Assembly: GCF_018141545.1 (NCBI RefSeq)
Contig: NZ_CP064357.1
Span: 62,001 to 126,000 of the forward strand
Reading direction: 5' to 3'
DNA from: Miltoncostaea oceani
Lineage (GTDB): Bacteria; Actinomycetota; Thermoleophilia; Miltoncostaeales; Miltoncostaeaceae
DNA: 64,000 nt
Positions 9,061-18,157 of this stretch are shown here, in pieces. The notes beneath the pieces are model-generated. The model did no database searches. It had not been told where the DNA came from and was given only the letters and a program-made list of their open reading frames with translations. Position numbers and translations under genes: made by a program. Each line of letters starts with the position of its first letter. Within the stretch, counting starts at the first letter, position 1.

Positions 9061-9705
9061 GTGATCAGACACAGGGCGCCGGCCGGTGAGTGAACGCCGC
9101 GGGACGCACGGGCTGTCGCGCTCGACTTGATCGGCTGGCCCCTCATGCTCTGAGCCCGGATGCCGCCGGGTGGCGCCCCGGCACTGGCCCGGCGCCATGT
9201 GGGAGGGGAGGTGCTCCAACGGGAGGCCACGTCCGGCGGGGAGGTGCCCGGCGATGGATCCCGCGAAGGGCTCTGGGGCGCTCCCACGCGGACTGGTCCA
9301 GGCCTCCGTCATGTCGGAGCCGCCGGAGTGGGGAGGCCGAAGTGCGCCCCGGGATGACGGGCGTCCGGAAGGCCTCAGGCTCCGCCCGGGGGAGAGCAGC
9401 CCACGGGGGGGGGCGACCCGGCCAGCCCGGCGCCCGGTCCACGCGTGGGAGGAGCGCGCGACAGATGTAGGGGGTCACGCGGCCAGGGAGCCAGTCAGAG
9501 TCGGAAGGCGGGCATGGCCCTCGGGGAGCCAGCCCCTCCCGAGGCATGACCGATGCCTCGCTCCAGCGCGGTTGCCGAGCTCCAGGCTCCCGGGCCTGGC
9601 CGCAGAGACGTGGATGCCTCTAGAGACACCGGCGCCGCGGCACCTGGAGGAAGGCCCAATCTCCAGGCCCTGCGGATCGCTGACTCGCCCCTGTGAAGAG
9701 AAGGC

Positions 9706-9727
9706 GCCTAGCGGACGCCTAGCGGAC
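9706..9727. repeat. Two tandem copies of an 11-base unit
   Basis: GCCTAGCGGAC occurs twice without spacing (9706-9716 and 9717-9727) inside the gene-poor region. Could be chance slippage or part of an RNA structure. Confidence 0.5.
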
Positions 9728-9887
9728 GCGGGGCCAGCACGAGCTCCGCCCCATCACGCCATGCCCTTGAGCGGCCCATGGACACGGGACCGGGCACGCC
9801 CACCTCGACAGCCCCCATGGCACGGATGTCCCTCCCAACTTCCGCACCTTCAGACGTGCTCTCGGGCGCTCCTCAGACCCTAACCGC

Positions 9888-10595
9888 GAGATCCCTCTCC
9901 ACAAAAGGGATCTCAGCCATTCCCGTCCCTCGAAAGTGGTTATAGCCGGCACCGGACTTGGGCACCTAGCCCCACCGACCGGGTCACAAGAACCCCTTGA
10001 ACAAGCCAAAAAGCCCTTCCGCGGCCCCTCAGACAGACTCGCCATAAGTCCCCGTAGGCGAAAAGGAGGGAAGCTCGTTCACGAGGCAGATCAGAAGCCC
10101 ATAAGAGAGGGATCTGAACGCGACGAAGCCCACAGGAGAGGGGACTCTCCCTAAGGACTGTCGATCGAGGAGGAAAAGCGAAGGAGGGCAAGGGGACGCA
10201 GAGCCACTGAGTGGCCACGAAAGCAAGGGAGGGACTCCCGCGTTCATCCCAGGAGGAGGCTCCTCGGTCAGGGGAGAGATGACGAGGAAGAACAACGGAC
10301 GAGCTCACGGTCAGGAGCTCACGGGACGAACGCACGGGACAGACGACGGCCGAGCGTGACGAGGGAGCTGGAGACAGCAGTAGGGGGAGAGGGGCTGTGA
10401 GCTGCTGAGGGGAAGAGAGCAGCGAGGCGACGAGGGCTAGTCGACGGGGCCACGATCCGATGAGGCCACTCGGAGGCACACAGGGACTCGAAAGGGCGAA
10501 CGGGCAGTAGGGACGGAGAGCCGTCACCGTGAGAGCACGAGTGCCCGTCCCGTAGGAGAGCCAGCCGCCCTGCCTCTGGCTCTCTCCCCATGGGG
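9888..10595 (+). ncRNA. Candidate large structured non-coding RNA
   Basis: Purine-rich, T-poor segment with many short local helices on the plus strand. Examples are GAGATCCC/GGGATCTC (9888-9914), CAGCAG/CTGCTG (10375-10407), ACGGGCA/TGCCCGT (10500-10548) enclosing GACGG-AGAG-CCGTC, and GAGAGCCAG/CTGGCTCTC (10556-10584) followed by the palindrome CCCCATGGGG. The size, about 700 bases, is in the range of known giant bacterial RNAs, but I match it to no known class. The boundaries are guesses: the first and last strong hairpins. It could also be a purine-rich spacer with chance stems. Confidence 0.35.
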
Positions 10596-10723
10596 CCTCT
10601 TCCAGGCCGTTGGCGTGGGGAAGCACCGTGAGCACTCCACGAATTCCGGCCTGTGGCCTAGCGAGCTGTGGGAGAGGGAGGACTCAGGGCCCGTGTTGCT
10701 TTGGCTCTGCGGTCCGGTGGCCT

Positions 10724-10754
10724 GTGGGCCAGCGGCCTCGTGGGCCAGTGGCCT
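10724..10754. repeat. Direct repeat, 15-base unit
   Basis: GTGGGCCAGCGGCCT (10724-10738) and GTGGGCCAGTGGCCT (10740-10754) differ at one base. Further looser copies of GTGGCCT lie on both sides (10715-10830). Role unknown. Confidence 0.5.
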
Positions 10755-11125
10755 AGGGGTCGGGATAGGGAAGTGGGACTTGGGATGAGCTGAAGCTGAC
10801 CTAGTGGCCTGTTGGTCGAGTGGCCGGCCGGGATCGTCTGCTGAAGAGCGGAGCTGAGCGGGCGCCGGCTGAGAGGTCCCGAACCGGGGAGGTCCCCAGC
10901 AAGGAGCCGAGTCTTCCCTTCCCGCCCCTCGGGGCAAGGTGCGGCATGTCAACAGTCGCCAGAGAATCCGCGCTCGAGACCGTCCGTCGCTCCACGGCTT
11001 CCTGGGGCTGGCGGGCCGCTCGGGCTCACTCCGGCCCCGGTGGCAGATTGCGGCATGTCGATGCTCCGCAGGGATCGACGCGATGAAAGCCCGGCAGGTC
11101 TCAGCTCGGCTCCTACATTCAAGCG

Positions 11126-11944
11126 GTGGCCAGGGGCAAGAGAACGCGGAGAAATCTCGGTGTCGGACTTCGGTCTGGCGGCTCAGGCGCGGGTGCTTCA
11201 CCTGTGCCGTCCATCCGAACCCTCTCCGCTCGAGCTGCGCGGATGACAGCCCTCGGGGCGGCCTGCCTGGCCGGCATGGTCGCTCCCTCAGCGGCAGACG
11301 CGGCGACGCCGGCGACGGCACCGACGGACAGCCTCGCGTGGGCCGGCCGAGTGATCGCGCCGATCGACGCGCGGACCGCTCCGGACCCCGGCGCGAAGAA
11401 GATCACCCGGGTCTCTCCGACCGCTCCTCTGGCCGGCGGCGAGGCGGTGCTCAGCATCACCCGCTCCACCGTCGGCAAGGACGGCCGCGACTGGGTCGAG
11501 GTCCTCCTTCCGATCCGCCCGAGTGGCCGCCGCGGCTGGGTCCCCGCTGACGTGCTCTCCCTGCGCAAGGTGACCACTCGCATCGAGATCTCAACCGGGT
11601 CTCGCACCCTCACCCTCTTCCGCTCGGGCCGGCGGGTCCTCACGACGAAGGTCGCGGTCGGTAAGGCCGGCACCCCGACCCCGCTCGGGCGCTTCGCGAT
11701 CGCGGAGCTCATCAGGCTCCGTACCCCGGACGGCGCACTCGGGCCCGTCGTCCTTCCCCTCACGGCCTACTCACCGACCCTGAACGAGTTCGCCGGGGGC
11801 GATGGTCGCGTCGCCGTTCACGGCACGAGCTCGCCCGGCCTGCTCGGGACCCGCGCGTCGAACGGATGCATCCGGGTCCACAACAACGAGGTCCTGAAGC
11901 TGGCGCGCCTCGCCCGCCCCGGCACTCCCGTCCGCATTCGCTGA
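11126..11944 (+). CDS. Secreted L,D-transpeptidase (YkuD domain)
   Basis: Peptidoglycan cross-linking or anchoring enzyme outside the membrane. Signal peptide about residues 36-60, then an SH3-like domain (about 70-145, with GWVPADVLSL) and a YkuD catalytic domain. Key residues are His232 (AVHGTSS), Cys248 and Arg250 (SNGCIRVHN), the complete signature. The first 35 residues are basic and unusual for a signal peptide, so the true start may be ATG 11243 (MTALGAACLAG). Neither start has a clear ribosome site. Stands alone on the plus strand. Confidence 0.85.
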   Translation: MARGKRTRRNLGVGLRSGGSGAGASPVPSIRTLSARAARMTALGAACLAGMVAPSAADAATPATAPTDSLAWAGRVIAPIDARTAPDPGAKKITRVSPTAPLAGGEAVLSITRSTVGKDGRDWVEVLLPIRPSGRRGWVPADVLSLRKVTTRIEISTGSRTLTLFRSGRRVLTTKVAVGKAGTPTPLGRFAIAELIRLRTPDGALGPVVLPLTAYSPTLNEFAGGDGRVAVHGTSSPGLLGTRASNGCIRVHNNEVLKLARLARPGTPVRIR

Positions 11945-11978
11945 GCACTGACCGTCGGGCAGGCCCGAGCGACCCTCC

Positions 11979-12344
11979 CTAGCGGCGGGGCGCTTCTCGG
12001 ATCCACCCGCCGGATGGGTGGCGGCGGAAGCCCTTGGCCTCCATGCGCCGGTCGAGCCGCCGTCTGACCGGCGGGATCGAGTGGGCCAGCAGATAGAGCG
12101 GCTGGACCAGCAAGAGCGCGAGGATCATCGCTCCGGCCAGCGCCGCGATCAGTGTCAGGCCGAGCGGGATGTCCACTGGGGTGTGGAGCCCGAGCAGGGC
12201 GAGGATCGGCGCCACGAACGCCACGACGGTGACGCCGAAGTAGACCCCGTAGAGCCCGCCGGCGGATCGGAGCACTGACTGGATCACCACGGCGGCGGCG
12301 AGTGCCCCCAACCCGGTGAAGGCCGTGGTCGAGATGAAGGTCAT
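11979..12344 (-). CDS. Small membrane protein, three predicted helices
   Basis: 121 residues from ATG 12344 (a GTG directly before it is also possible). Three hydrophobic stretches: GLGALAAAVVIQSVL, VYFGVTVVAFVAPILALLGL and LGLTLIAALAGAMILALLLV. A basic C-terminal tail of 30 residues is probably cytoplasmic (RRRLDRRMEAKGFRRHP). No family recognised. Confidence 0.6.
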   Translation of the reverse strand: MTFISTTAFTGLGALAAAVVIQSVLRSAGGLYGVYFGVTVVAFVAPILALLGLHTPVDIPLGLTLIAALAGAMILALLLVQPLYLLAHSIPPVRRRLDRRMEAKGFRRHPSGGWIREAPRR

Positions 12345-12619
12345 CACGGCGCTGATCCGCCGCTGGGTGGCGCTCCGTGGAGCCGCTCACTCTTGGCCAG
12401 GGGCGTGGTGAACATGAGAGCAACATAAGACGGGGGTGGCGCCGCGACCGCCCCGCCACCGAGACAAGGCCCCGAGGGATGAAAGGTGGGTTCCTCGCAC
12501 CTCCTAGAGGGCGACTGGTCGTCCGTCCAGTGCCTTGACGCCGGGGGGCCGGATAGCTTGCGCCAAGCCGCGCTGGCCTAGACCCGCGGCCGACGTTCCT
12601 GACGAGGCATGGGAGCCGC

Positions 12620-14170
12620 GTGCCCCTTCGACCCGCCGCAACCGATCCCGCTCGATCGCAGCTGACATGGCGGAGGTGGCCCTTATGGCTGATGGGGGTT
12701 GCCCTCGCCCTGCTCATCCTCGGCGCCGATCGCGGCCTTGGAGCGCCGGCGGCGGCGGGAAACGCCCCGGGCGGGAAGATCTCGAAGCCGTCCACCCAGT
12801 GGCTGGCCGACAAGAACGATCCCCAAGCGTGCGCGGATAACGCTGTGGTCCTGCTGACCGTCCGAGGATCAGGCGCCCGATACGGCGATGTCTTCGAAGA
12901 CGGCCGCGACCACACTCTTGAGTGGTTGGTCGCAGCGCGCAAGCAGGCGATCGCGCGCGGCTACCGGGTGCGCCACCTCCAGTGGATCTACCACGCGAAT
13001 CCGTTGCCCCTCCACATTGGCGTGGCCGCGGGCGAGCCGGTTTCTAGGTACTTGCGAGATGCGAAGACTGTCCCGCCCGCTCAGATCCGGCTGCTCGGCC
13101 AGGCCAGCCGCCGATGCCCTAACCGCCCGATCCTGATCGGCGGCTTTTCTCAGGGGAACATCCAGCTGCGCGCGGCCATGCCGAAGCTCGGTGTCAAGGT
13201 CGTGAACGCGATCCGCTCCGTGGATCTCATCGCCGATCCGACAGCCGCGCGGAACTCGGACTCGGGCCTGCGCCACCCGAAGGACTTGGGCGGCCGGCTG
13301 ACCGCTAGGGGCATCATCCACTTCAGGGTGTCGGCGAAGCGCGTGGCCCAGAGCCCCTACCGCAACACCGGCGGGCTCCGGCAGCGGATCTACCAGTACT
13401 GCGCTGCCGGCGATCGAGTCTGCGACCACAAGAACGCTGTGCAGACAGCTTGGTTCGGGGCCGCGCTGAAAGCCAAGGCCCACTTCGACTACCGCTGGGC
13501 GGCGATCGGCCGGGCCGCAGCGAACCGCCTTCCGGCACTGGGCCAGCCGACGCCTCCTCCGGCTCCTGATCCGGATCTGGTCGCCCGTGTCTCCCTGGCC
13601 TACGGGAGCCAGTCCGTGAACCTCGCCGGCCTCCAGCTCAAGGGCGCGGTGGAGGGGCCGCCGTACCAGGCAGCGCCACTCTTCCGGGCGCGGTTCGGCC
13701 CGCCTGACTCCTGCGAACGCTTCAATAATCCAGGAGCGGGGCGTGGAACCGTGTTGACCTGGCAGCGCCACGGGATCAGGGCGAAGTTCAACGACTTGGG
13801 CCAGGCCCCCATTTGCGGCTCGGACGCCGGTTGGGTCGTAGAGGTTCAGCTCTTCTCGCCCACGCCAAGCGGATCGTCCCCCTGGATCGTGAGCACAGAG
13901 CGTGGGGACTTCCGGGTGGGAACAGCCGCGGATCAGCTGCCGGCCCCGCTGCGTCAGACCGCGCTTCAGCCGAACTTCGTCGTCGACTACTACTCCGACA
14001 CCTACTGGCCTGAGCAGGATCCCTGCGCCGCGAGGCCGATCTTCGCAGATGACCCCGAGCGCGCGTTCATGACCGTCCGGAAGATGAACCTGGCCCCGCC
14101 GGGCCCGGGCAGCTGGCGCGTCATCCTCAGGTTCTCGATTCCCGAGGGTCTTGCCGAGTGCGACGGATAG
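12620..14170 (+). CDS. Secreted cutinase-like serine hydrolase with extra C-terminal domain
   Basis: Signal peptide in residues 15-45 (WLMGVALALLILGADRG). Residues about 75-310 match the cutinase alpha/beta hydrolase plan: LLTVRGSG in the oxyanion region, nucleophile Ser177 in GGFSQG, acid Asp265 in AAGDRVCDH with its Cys, and probable His288 (AHFDYRW). Family members cut esters such as cutin, lipids or polyesters. A Pro-rich hinge (PTPPPAPDPD) leads to a 190-residue C-terminal domain with Cys residues that I do not recognise. GTG 12620 has no clear ribosome site, so the start is uncertain. Confidence 0.8.
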   Translation: MPLRPAATDPARSQLTWRRWPLWLMGVALALLILGADRGLGAPAAAGNAPGGKISKPSTQWLADKNDPQACADNAVVLLTVRGSGARYGDVFEDGRDHTLEWLVAARKQAIARGYRVRHLQWIYHANPLPLHIGVAAGEPVSRYLRDAKTVPPAQIRLLGQASRRCPNRPILIGGFSQGNIQLRAAMPKLGVKVVNAIRSVDLIADPTAARNSDSGLRHPKDLGGRLTARGIIHFRVSAKRVAQSPYRNTGGLRQRIYQYCAAGDRVCDHKNAVQTAWFGAALKAKAHFDYRWAAIGRAAANRLPALGQPTPPPAPDPDLVARVSLAYGSQSVNLAGLQLKGAVEGPPYQAAPLFRARFGPPDSCERFNNPGAGRGTVLTWQRHGIRAKFNDLGQAPICGSDAGWVVEVQLFSPTPSGSSPWIVSTERGDFRVGTAADQLPAPLRQTALQPNFVVDYYSDTYWPEQDPCAARPIFADDPERAFMTVRKMNLAPPGPGSWRVILRFSIPEGLAECDG

Positions 14171-14314
14171 CGACCGCGTCTCCTCCGGCGATGGCCACTG
14201 ATGCCCAATTTCGGGCGCCCGGGAAGAACTGACCCTCCCCAGCAGTAGTAGTCGGGGGAGCAGTGGCTCCTGCGTCGAGGTCAGCTCCCGGACAGCGAGT
14301 TGAGGAGAGAGGGT

Positions 14315-14779
14315 TTGTCGGACTATCTGGAGCCATCGAAGGCTCTTGGGACCACGGTCTGGATGAGGCGGGCCCGCGAACTCGGACTGAGTCGGGAGGA
14401 TCTTGCGGGTCTGCTCGGCTGGTCGCTGGCTGACGGGGGAAGGAGCCTCTCCGGCTGGTCGCCGAAGACGATCGCCCGCATCGAGCGAGGCGAACGCGGC
14501 ATCCGATCCGTGGCTGAGCTGCAGCTCCTCGCCCCGGTCCTGGATCTGACGCCGGGGCAGTTCGAGGCGCGGGTCTCACAGGCAGCATCTGCGATCCGGG
14601 AAGAAGGTTCGCTGGGGCTCCCGGAGGCCATCGCAGCCATTGCCGACCCGCAGCTCCGGGAGGTCCTTTGGCGTATCGCCGATGACCTCACCTCCCTCGC
14701 CCTCCGCCTCAGTGCGGAGTCGGCCAGTGAGGTGCCCCCGCCCACCCCCAGCTCATCGAACGGGAAGGCGACTCGATGA
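14315..14779 (+). CDS. HTH (XRE-like) DNA-binding protein
   Basis: TTG 14315 is chosen because GAGGAGAGAGGG lies directly upstream; another in-frame TTG is at 14300. Residues about 15-85 form a helix-turn-helix of the XRE kind: MRRARELGLSREDLAGLLGW, then SPKTIARIERGERGI and a LAPVLDLTPGQF helix. The C-terminal half is helical and ends in a Pro/Ser tail. Probably a repressor; the convergent phosphatase at 14843 is the nearest neighbour. Confidence 0.75.
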   Translation: MSDYLEPSKALGTTVWMRRARELGLSREDLAGLLGWSLADGGRSLSGWSPKTIARIERGERGIRSVAELQLLAPVLDLTPGQFEARVSQAASAIREEGSLGLPEAIAAIADPQLREVLWRIADDLTSLALRLSAESASEVPPPTPSSSNGKATR

Positions 14780-14842
14780 ACGGCGCGGCCAGCTGGTCCC
14801 TCATCACCGCGCCATGATTCCCAGGCCCGAGACCCTGGCGGC

Positions 14843-15718
14843 TCAGGTGCTGGAGATCACGCTCGCGGCTTCCTGCCCCTCGGGGATGACATCACTGCCG
14901 AAGACGAGGCGCCCGTCCGGCCAGCAGACGGCCACCCCGAGCCTCCAGCCGCCGGTGTCGAAGCAGTAGAGGCGCCCCTTGGGGTCTCGCTCCACGGCCC
15001 CGCGGGGTGAGTGGCCGACCACCTGGCGGTAGCGGGTCCTCGGTGCGTCGAGGAGCGAGCGCCAGCCCTGCCAGAGGACCCCGCCGTAGGGGTCTCCTCC
15101 TCCCCGCAGGCCCTCGGTGCCCATGAGCGGGCGGGGTTGGCGTAAGCGCGTCGAGAGCCACCGGGCCCAGAGCCGTTCCAGCCTGGCGGCCGCGCTCGAG
15201 GCGCGCGTGAGCGAGAGCAGTCGCGGGTCGACGCCTGCGTGGGTGAACAGGACATCGGCCTCGGCGTGGGCCACTCCGAGGCGTCCCTCCCGGCCGGCCT
15301 TCTCCAGATGGAGGCTGAGATCGTGGAACTGGCGCTGACCGTCGAATCGGATGCCGCCGCGCAGGTAGGCGAGCTCGTGGTTGCCGACCAGGTAGCGGTC
15401 GAACACACGCAGGATCAACCTCAGCGTGTGGAGGTCGGTGGCGAAGTGCCGCCCGTCGATGCCGTCTCCCACCTGGATCAGGGTGGTGGTCCGGCTCGAG
15501 GGGATCCGCTCGGAGTTCTCGTCGATCATCCCTAGACGGAAGAGGACCCCCTCGAGCAGCTCGTGCCAGCCGTGGACGTCGGAGATCGCCACGGTGCACC
15601 GAGGCTCATCGGCGATCAGATCCGCGAGCTCCTCGAGCGGGTGGAGGAGCTCGACCTCCGCGCCGTCGGAGATCGGCAGGGCGAGGCTCTCGATCAGGTC
15701 GATGTGGGGGTCGTACAC
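14843..15718 (-). CDS. PPP-type metallophosphatase, copy 1
   Basis: 291-residue calcineurin-like phosphatase. The two-metal motifs are in order: SDVHG (46-50), QVGDGIDGR (82-90), VGNHE (111-115), FTHAGV, and GHSPRG near the end. This layout is that of PPP-family protein phosphatases and bis-nucleoside tetraphosphatases, so the substrate is either a phosphoprotein or a dinucleotide polyphosphate. Related to the gene at 47317-48321, with which it shares the segment GGVLW..W..LLD and RQ(V/I)VGHSPRG. No signal peptide. Confidence 0.8.
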   Translation of the reverse strand: MYDPHIDLIESLALPISDGAEVELLHPLEELADLIADEPRCTVAISDVHGWHELLEGVLFRLGMIDENSERIPSSRTTTLIQVGDGIDGRHFATDLHTLRLILRVFDRYLVGNHELAYLRGGIRFDGQRQFHDLSLHLEKAGREGRLGVAHAEADVLFTHAGVDPRLLSLTRASSAAARLERLWARWLSTRLRQPRPLMGTEGLRGGGDPYGGVLWQGWRSLLDAPRTRYRQVVGHSPRGAVERDPKGRLYCFDTGGWRLGVAVCWPDGRLVFGSDVIPEGQEAASVISST

Positions 15719-15790
15719 AGTCCGACTATCGGACGGAACCGGCGAGCTGCATGGCCGACCCCGGCGCGCCTCTCGCCTCGAGGAGAAGGA

Positions 15791-16171
15791 CTAACGCCGC
15801 GCCGACGCTCGGCACGGCAGCCGCGTCGCAGAGAGGATCGACCCGTCGCGCCCGAGCGACACCACCGAGACATGGCGTGGGCCGCGGGAGAGGAGCGCCA
15901 GGCCGAGCCCCGCCGGCATGCGGAAGAAGGTGGTCCCTCCGAGGCGCGGTGGGCAGCGGTAGGCGTTCGGTGAGATGCCGAGCCCCGTGAGCGCGCGGAG
16001 TCGCGCTGCCTCTGGGAAGGGGCGGTCACCGCCGGCGGTGAGGGTCGCGCCGAGCACCCGGCCCTGGTCGGTGAGCGCGGCGAGGTTGCCGGGCGCTGCC
16101 GCCGTGGCGGTGGAGGTGATGGCGAGGACGCAGAGTCCCGTGCCGAGGATGGAGGTGAGACAGGAACGCAT
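15791..16171 (-). CDS. Small secreted protein
   Basis: 126 residues starting with a signal peptide (LTSILGTGLCVLAITSTATAAA, cleavage after Ala). The mature part has two Cys residues (YRCPP and LPCRA) that could form one disulfide. No family recognised. Lies between the phosphatase and the subtilase on the same strand. Confidence 0.65.
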   Translation of the reverse strand: MRSCLTSILGTGLCVLAITSTATAAAPGNLAALTDQGRVLGATLTAGGDRPFPEAARLRALTGLGISPNAYRCPPRLGGTTFFRMPAGLGLALLSRGPRHVSVVSLGRDGSILSATRLPCRASARR

Positions 16172-16234
16172 CGACCCACGCTAGGTCGAGCGGTCAACCG
16201 GCTCAGCGTTTCTCCCTGTGGCCATCTTGCCCGG

Positions 16235-18088
16235 CTAGCGGCGGATGATCAGGCGGCCGTCCACAAGGCGGCCAGCAAGTACCCGCAAGTTGCCGGCCCG
16301 GTCGCGGAAGCTGACCTTCACCGGGCGGGGGCTCGAGCTGTCGCTCAGCGTGATCCGCAGCCGGCCGGTGCGCTGGGTCTTCGTGAGCCCCTTCGCGGTC
16401 CAGCGCACCGACGCCCGGTCGATCCCCGCGCCGCCCTTGTCAGTGGCGCGCAGTGTGAGGACGACCCGGGCGCCCGTCGCCTTCGAGATGACCCGACCGT
16501 TCGGCTTTGTCCGATCGATGACAACGAAGCGGCGGGTGGTCTGGCTGACTTCGGCGCCTGCGACGTCCACTGACCTCAGCTCGATCCGATGGCGCCCCGG
16601 GCGTAGCGCCACGGAGGCCGTCGCGCTCGTGCGCGGCAGACCCCGGAGCTGTCCGTTCACGTAGACGGTGTAGGCGGGGAAGGATCCCAGCGAGACGGGG
16701 ATCCGCACGACAGCGGTGCGGTGGAACTTCTTGAATCCCTTCCCCGGCGCGATGAAGGTCGGCGGGGCGGGGGTCGCCGGCGGTGCCGGGGTCATGCTTG
16801 CCAGCGGCACCGTGAGACGCGGCAGGCCGTCCTGGCCGATCCTCGCCGCGGAGCGAAGGATGGCGATCCGCTGGTCGACAGTGGCCCCGGGCGTCTGCTG
16901 GGCGATGATCGCAAAAGCGCCGGCGACGAGCGGAGCAGACACGGAGGTCCCACTCCAGAACGCAACGCCGCCCTTGGCACTCGCGCCTGGGACGAGGCCA
17001 CCGGGGGCGAGGATCTCCGGCTTGGAGAGCGCAACGGGCACCTCCCCGGGGGGAGCCCAGATGACCGGGCCACGTGATGAGAACGAGGAGACCCGGTCGT
17101 CCTCATCGACGGAGCCCACCGTGAACGACTCCGGGTAGTCGGCGGGGCTGCTGATGGTGGCCTCGGCCGGCCCCTCGTTCCCCGCTGCGAAGACGGGGAT
17201 GATCCCGAGCGAACGCCAGGCCCGGATCATCGTCTGGAGCCAGGGCTGGTTCGGGACCGAGCTCGCCCAGGAGTTGTTCACCGCGACCGGCTGGTCGGCC
17301 GTCGCCGGGTTCCCGTCCGGATCGGCCATCCACTGAGCGGCAGCCAGGAGAGGGCCAGCGTTCCCGGCTCCCGCGTCGTCGAGGCCCTTGGCAACGAGCA
17401 GGCGCGCCTCGGGGGCGACCCCGAGACGCGACCAGGACCCGGAGCTGCCACCGACGATGAAGGACGCGACGGCGGTCCCGTGTCCGTGCACGTCGTGGGG
17501 TGTCGGGTTCCCTCCGACCGTGTCCCTCCAGCCGGCGATCTTGCCGGCGAGCGCCGGATGCCCAGGTGCGATCCCCGTGTCGATCACGCCGACGGTGATG
17601 CCCTGGCCGAGGGGCGCGGAGGCCGGCGCCCCGAGGCTCCCGATCCTCTGGAGCGCCCACGAGGTGGGCGGGGCGGTCTGCGCCGGCTGCAGGGCGGTTG
17701 CCCGGACCGCGGCCCGGTCATCGACGATGCTCTCGACCCGTCCGCTGGACGCGAGCCGCTCCAACTCCTCCGCGCTGACCCGGACCCGGGCTGAGTTCAT
17801 GACCCAGTAGTCCTCCACCGGGCCGACCCCCTGGGCATCGAGCCACCCGCTGTCCTGCTGGGAGAGTGTCTGCGCGCGCCGCTGGTAGGCCTGGGAGTCG
17901 TAGGCGGGTAGGTCAGCGGCCTGGCGGGTGAAGACCACGATGACCTCGGTCTCCGCGTCCGGACGCTCAAGTCGATCCTCGACCGACCCAGGGATCTCAG
18001 TCGCTGTGGCAGCGCCGGCCCCAGCTAGCGAACCGACGGCCAAGCAGGCGAGAAGAGCCACCCGCCGCCTGGTGAGATCCCTCCGCAC
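16235..18088 (-). CDS. Secreted subtilisin-like serine protease (S8)
   Basis: 617 residues. Signal peptide 1-30, an I9-like propeptide (about 45-130, starting EVIVVFTRQ), then the S8 domain with the complete triad: Asp170 (GVIDTGIA), His203 (HGHGTAVA) and Ser382 (SGTSVSAP), plus oxyanion Asn304 (AAGNEGP). After a Pro-rich hinge (near PAPPATPAPP) come two Ig-like domains to the C-terminus. An extracellular protease that matures by cutting off its propeptide. The GTG start has no good ribosome site; a downstream start would cut into the signal peptide. Confidence 0.9.
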   Translation of the reverse strand: MRRDLTRRRVALLACLAVGSLAGAGAATATEIPGSVEDRLERPDAETEVIVVFTRQAADLPAYDSQAYQRRAQTLSQQDSGWLDAQGVGPVEDYWVMNSARVRVSAEELERLASSGRVESIVDDRAAVRATALQPAQTAPPTSWALQRIGSLGAPASAPLGQGITVGVIDTGIAPGHPALAGKIAGWRDTVGGNPTPHDVHGHGTAVASFIVGGSSGSWSRLGVAPEARLLVAKGLDDAGAGNAGPLLAAAQWMADPDGNPATADQPVAVNNSWASSVPNQPWLQTMIRAWRSLGIIPVFAAGNEGPAEATISSPADYPESFTVGSVDEDDRVSSFSSRGPVIWAPPGEVPVALSKPEILAPGGLVPGASAKGGVAFWSGTSVSAPLVAGAFAIIAQQTPGATVDQRIAILRSAARIGQDGLPRLTVPLASMTPAPPATPAPPTFIAPGKGFKKFHRTAVVRIPVSLGSFPAYTVYVNGQLRGLPRTSATASVALRPGRHRIELRSVDVAGAEVSQTTRRFVVIDRTKPNGRVISKATGARVVLTLRATDKGGAGIDRASVRWTAKGLTKTQRTGRLRITLSDSSSPRPVKVSFRDRAGNLRVLAGRLVDGRLIIRR

Positions 18089-18157
18089 GCACGATGAAGT
18101 GCCGGTGTGCGCGTGTGGGTCTGTCGGTTTATCCCCCCGCTACCGGTCAGGTCTCAT

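Larger units (their letters stand above)
9061..11125. other. Long gene-poor region
   Basis: About 2 kb carry open frames on both strands but none with credible protein composition. The first 800 bases are rich in GC hairpins. From about 9888 the plus strand becomes purine-rich and T-poor (25 T in the 300 bases of 10081-10140 plus 10201-10440), which removes stop codons from the minus strand and creates a false 231-codon frame. From 10640 on, repeats of the type GTGGGCCAG-GGCCT appear. See the separate RNA candidate and repeat entries. Confidence 0.65.

Noticed and set aside
9170-9883. Plus-strand open frame of 237 codons
   Set aside because: Pro/Arg-rich composition without ribosome site or secondary-structure pattern; typical of chance frames at high GC.
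9940-10635. Minus-strand open frame of 231 codons in the gene-poor region
   Set aside because: The T-poor plus strand removes stop codons from the minus strand. The product is a Leu/Ser/Pro/Val-rich sequence without domains and conflicts with the hairpin-rich structure.
10524-11321. Minus-strand frame of 265 codons ahead of the L,D-transpeptidase
   Set aside because: Arg/Pro/Ser-rich noise that overlaps the start of the transpeptidase gene.
12520-12600. Promoter TTGACG...TAGCTT before the cutinase-like gene
   Set aside because: The spacing of about 13 bases is too short for a sigma70-type promoter.
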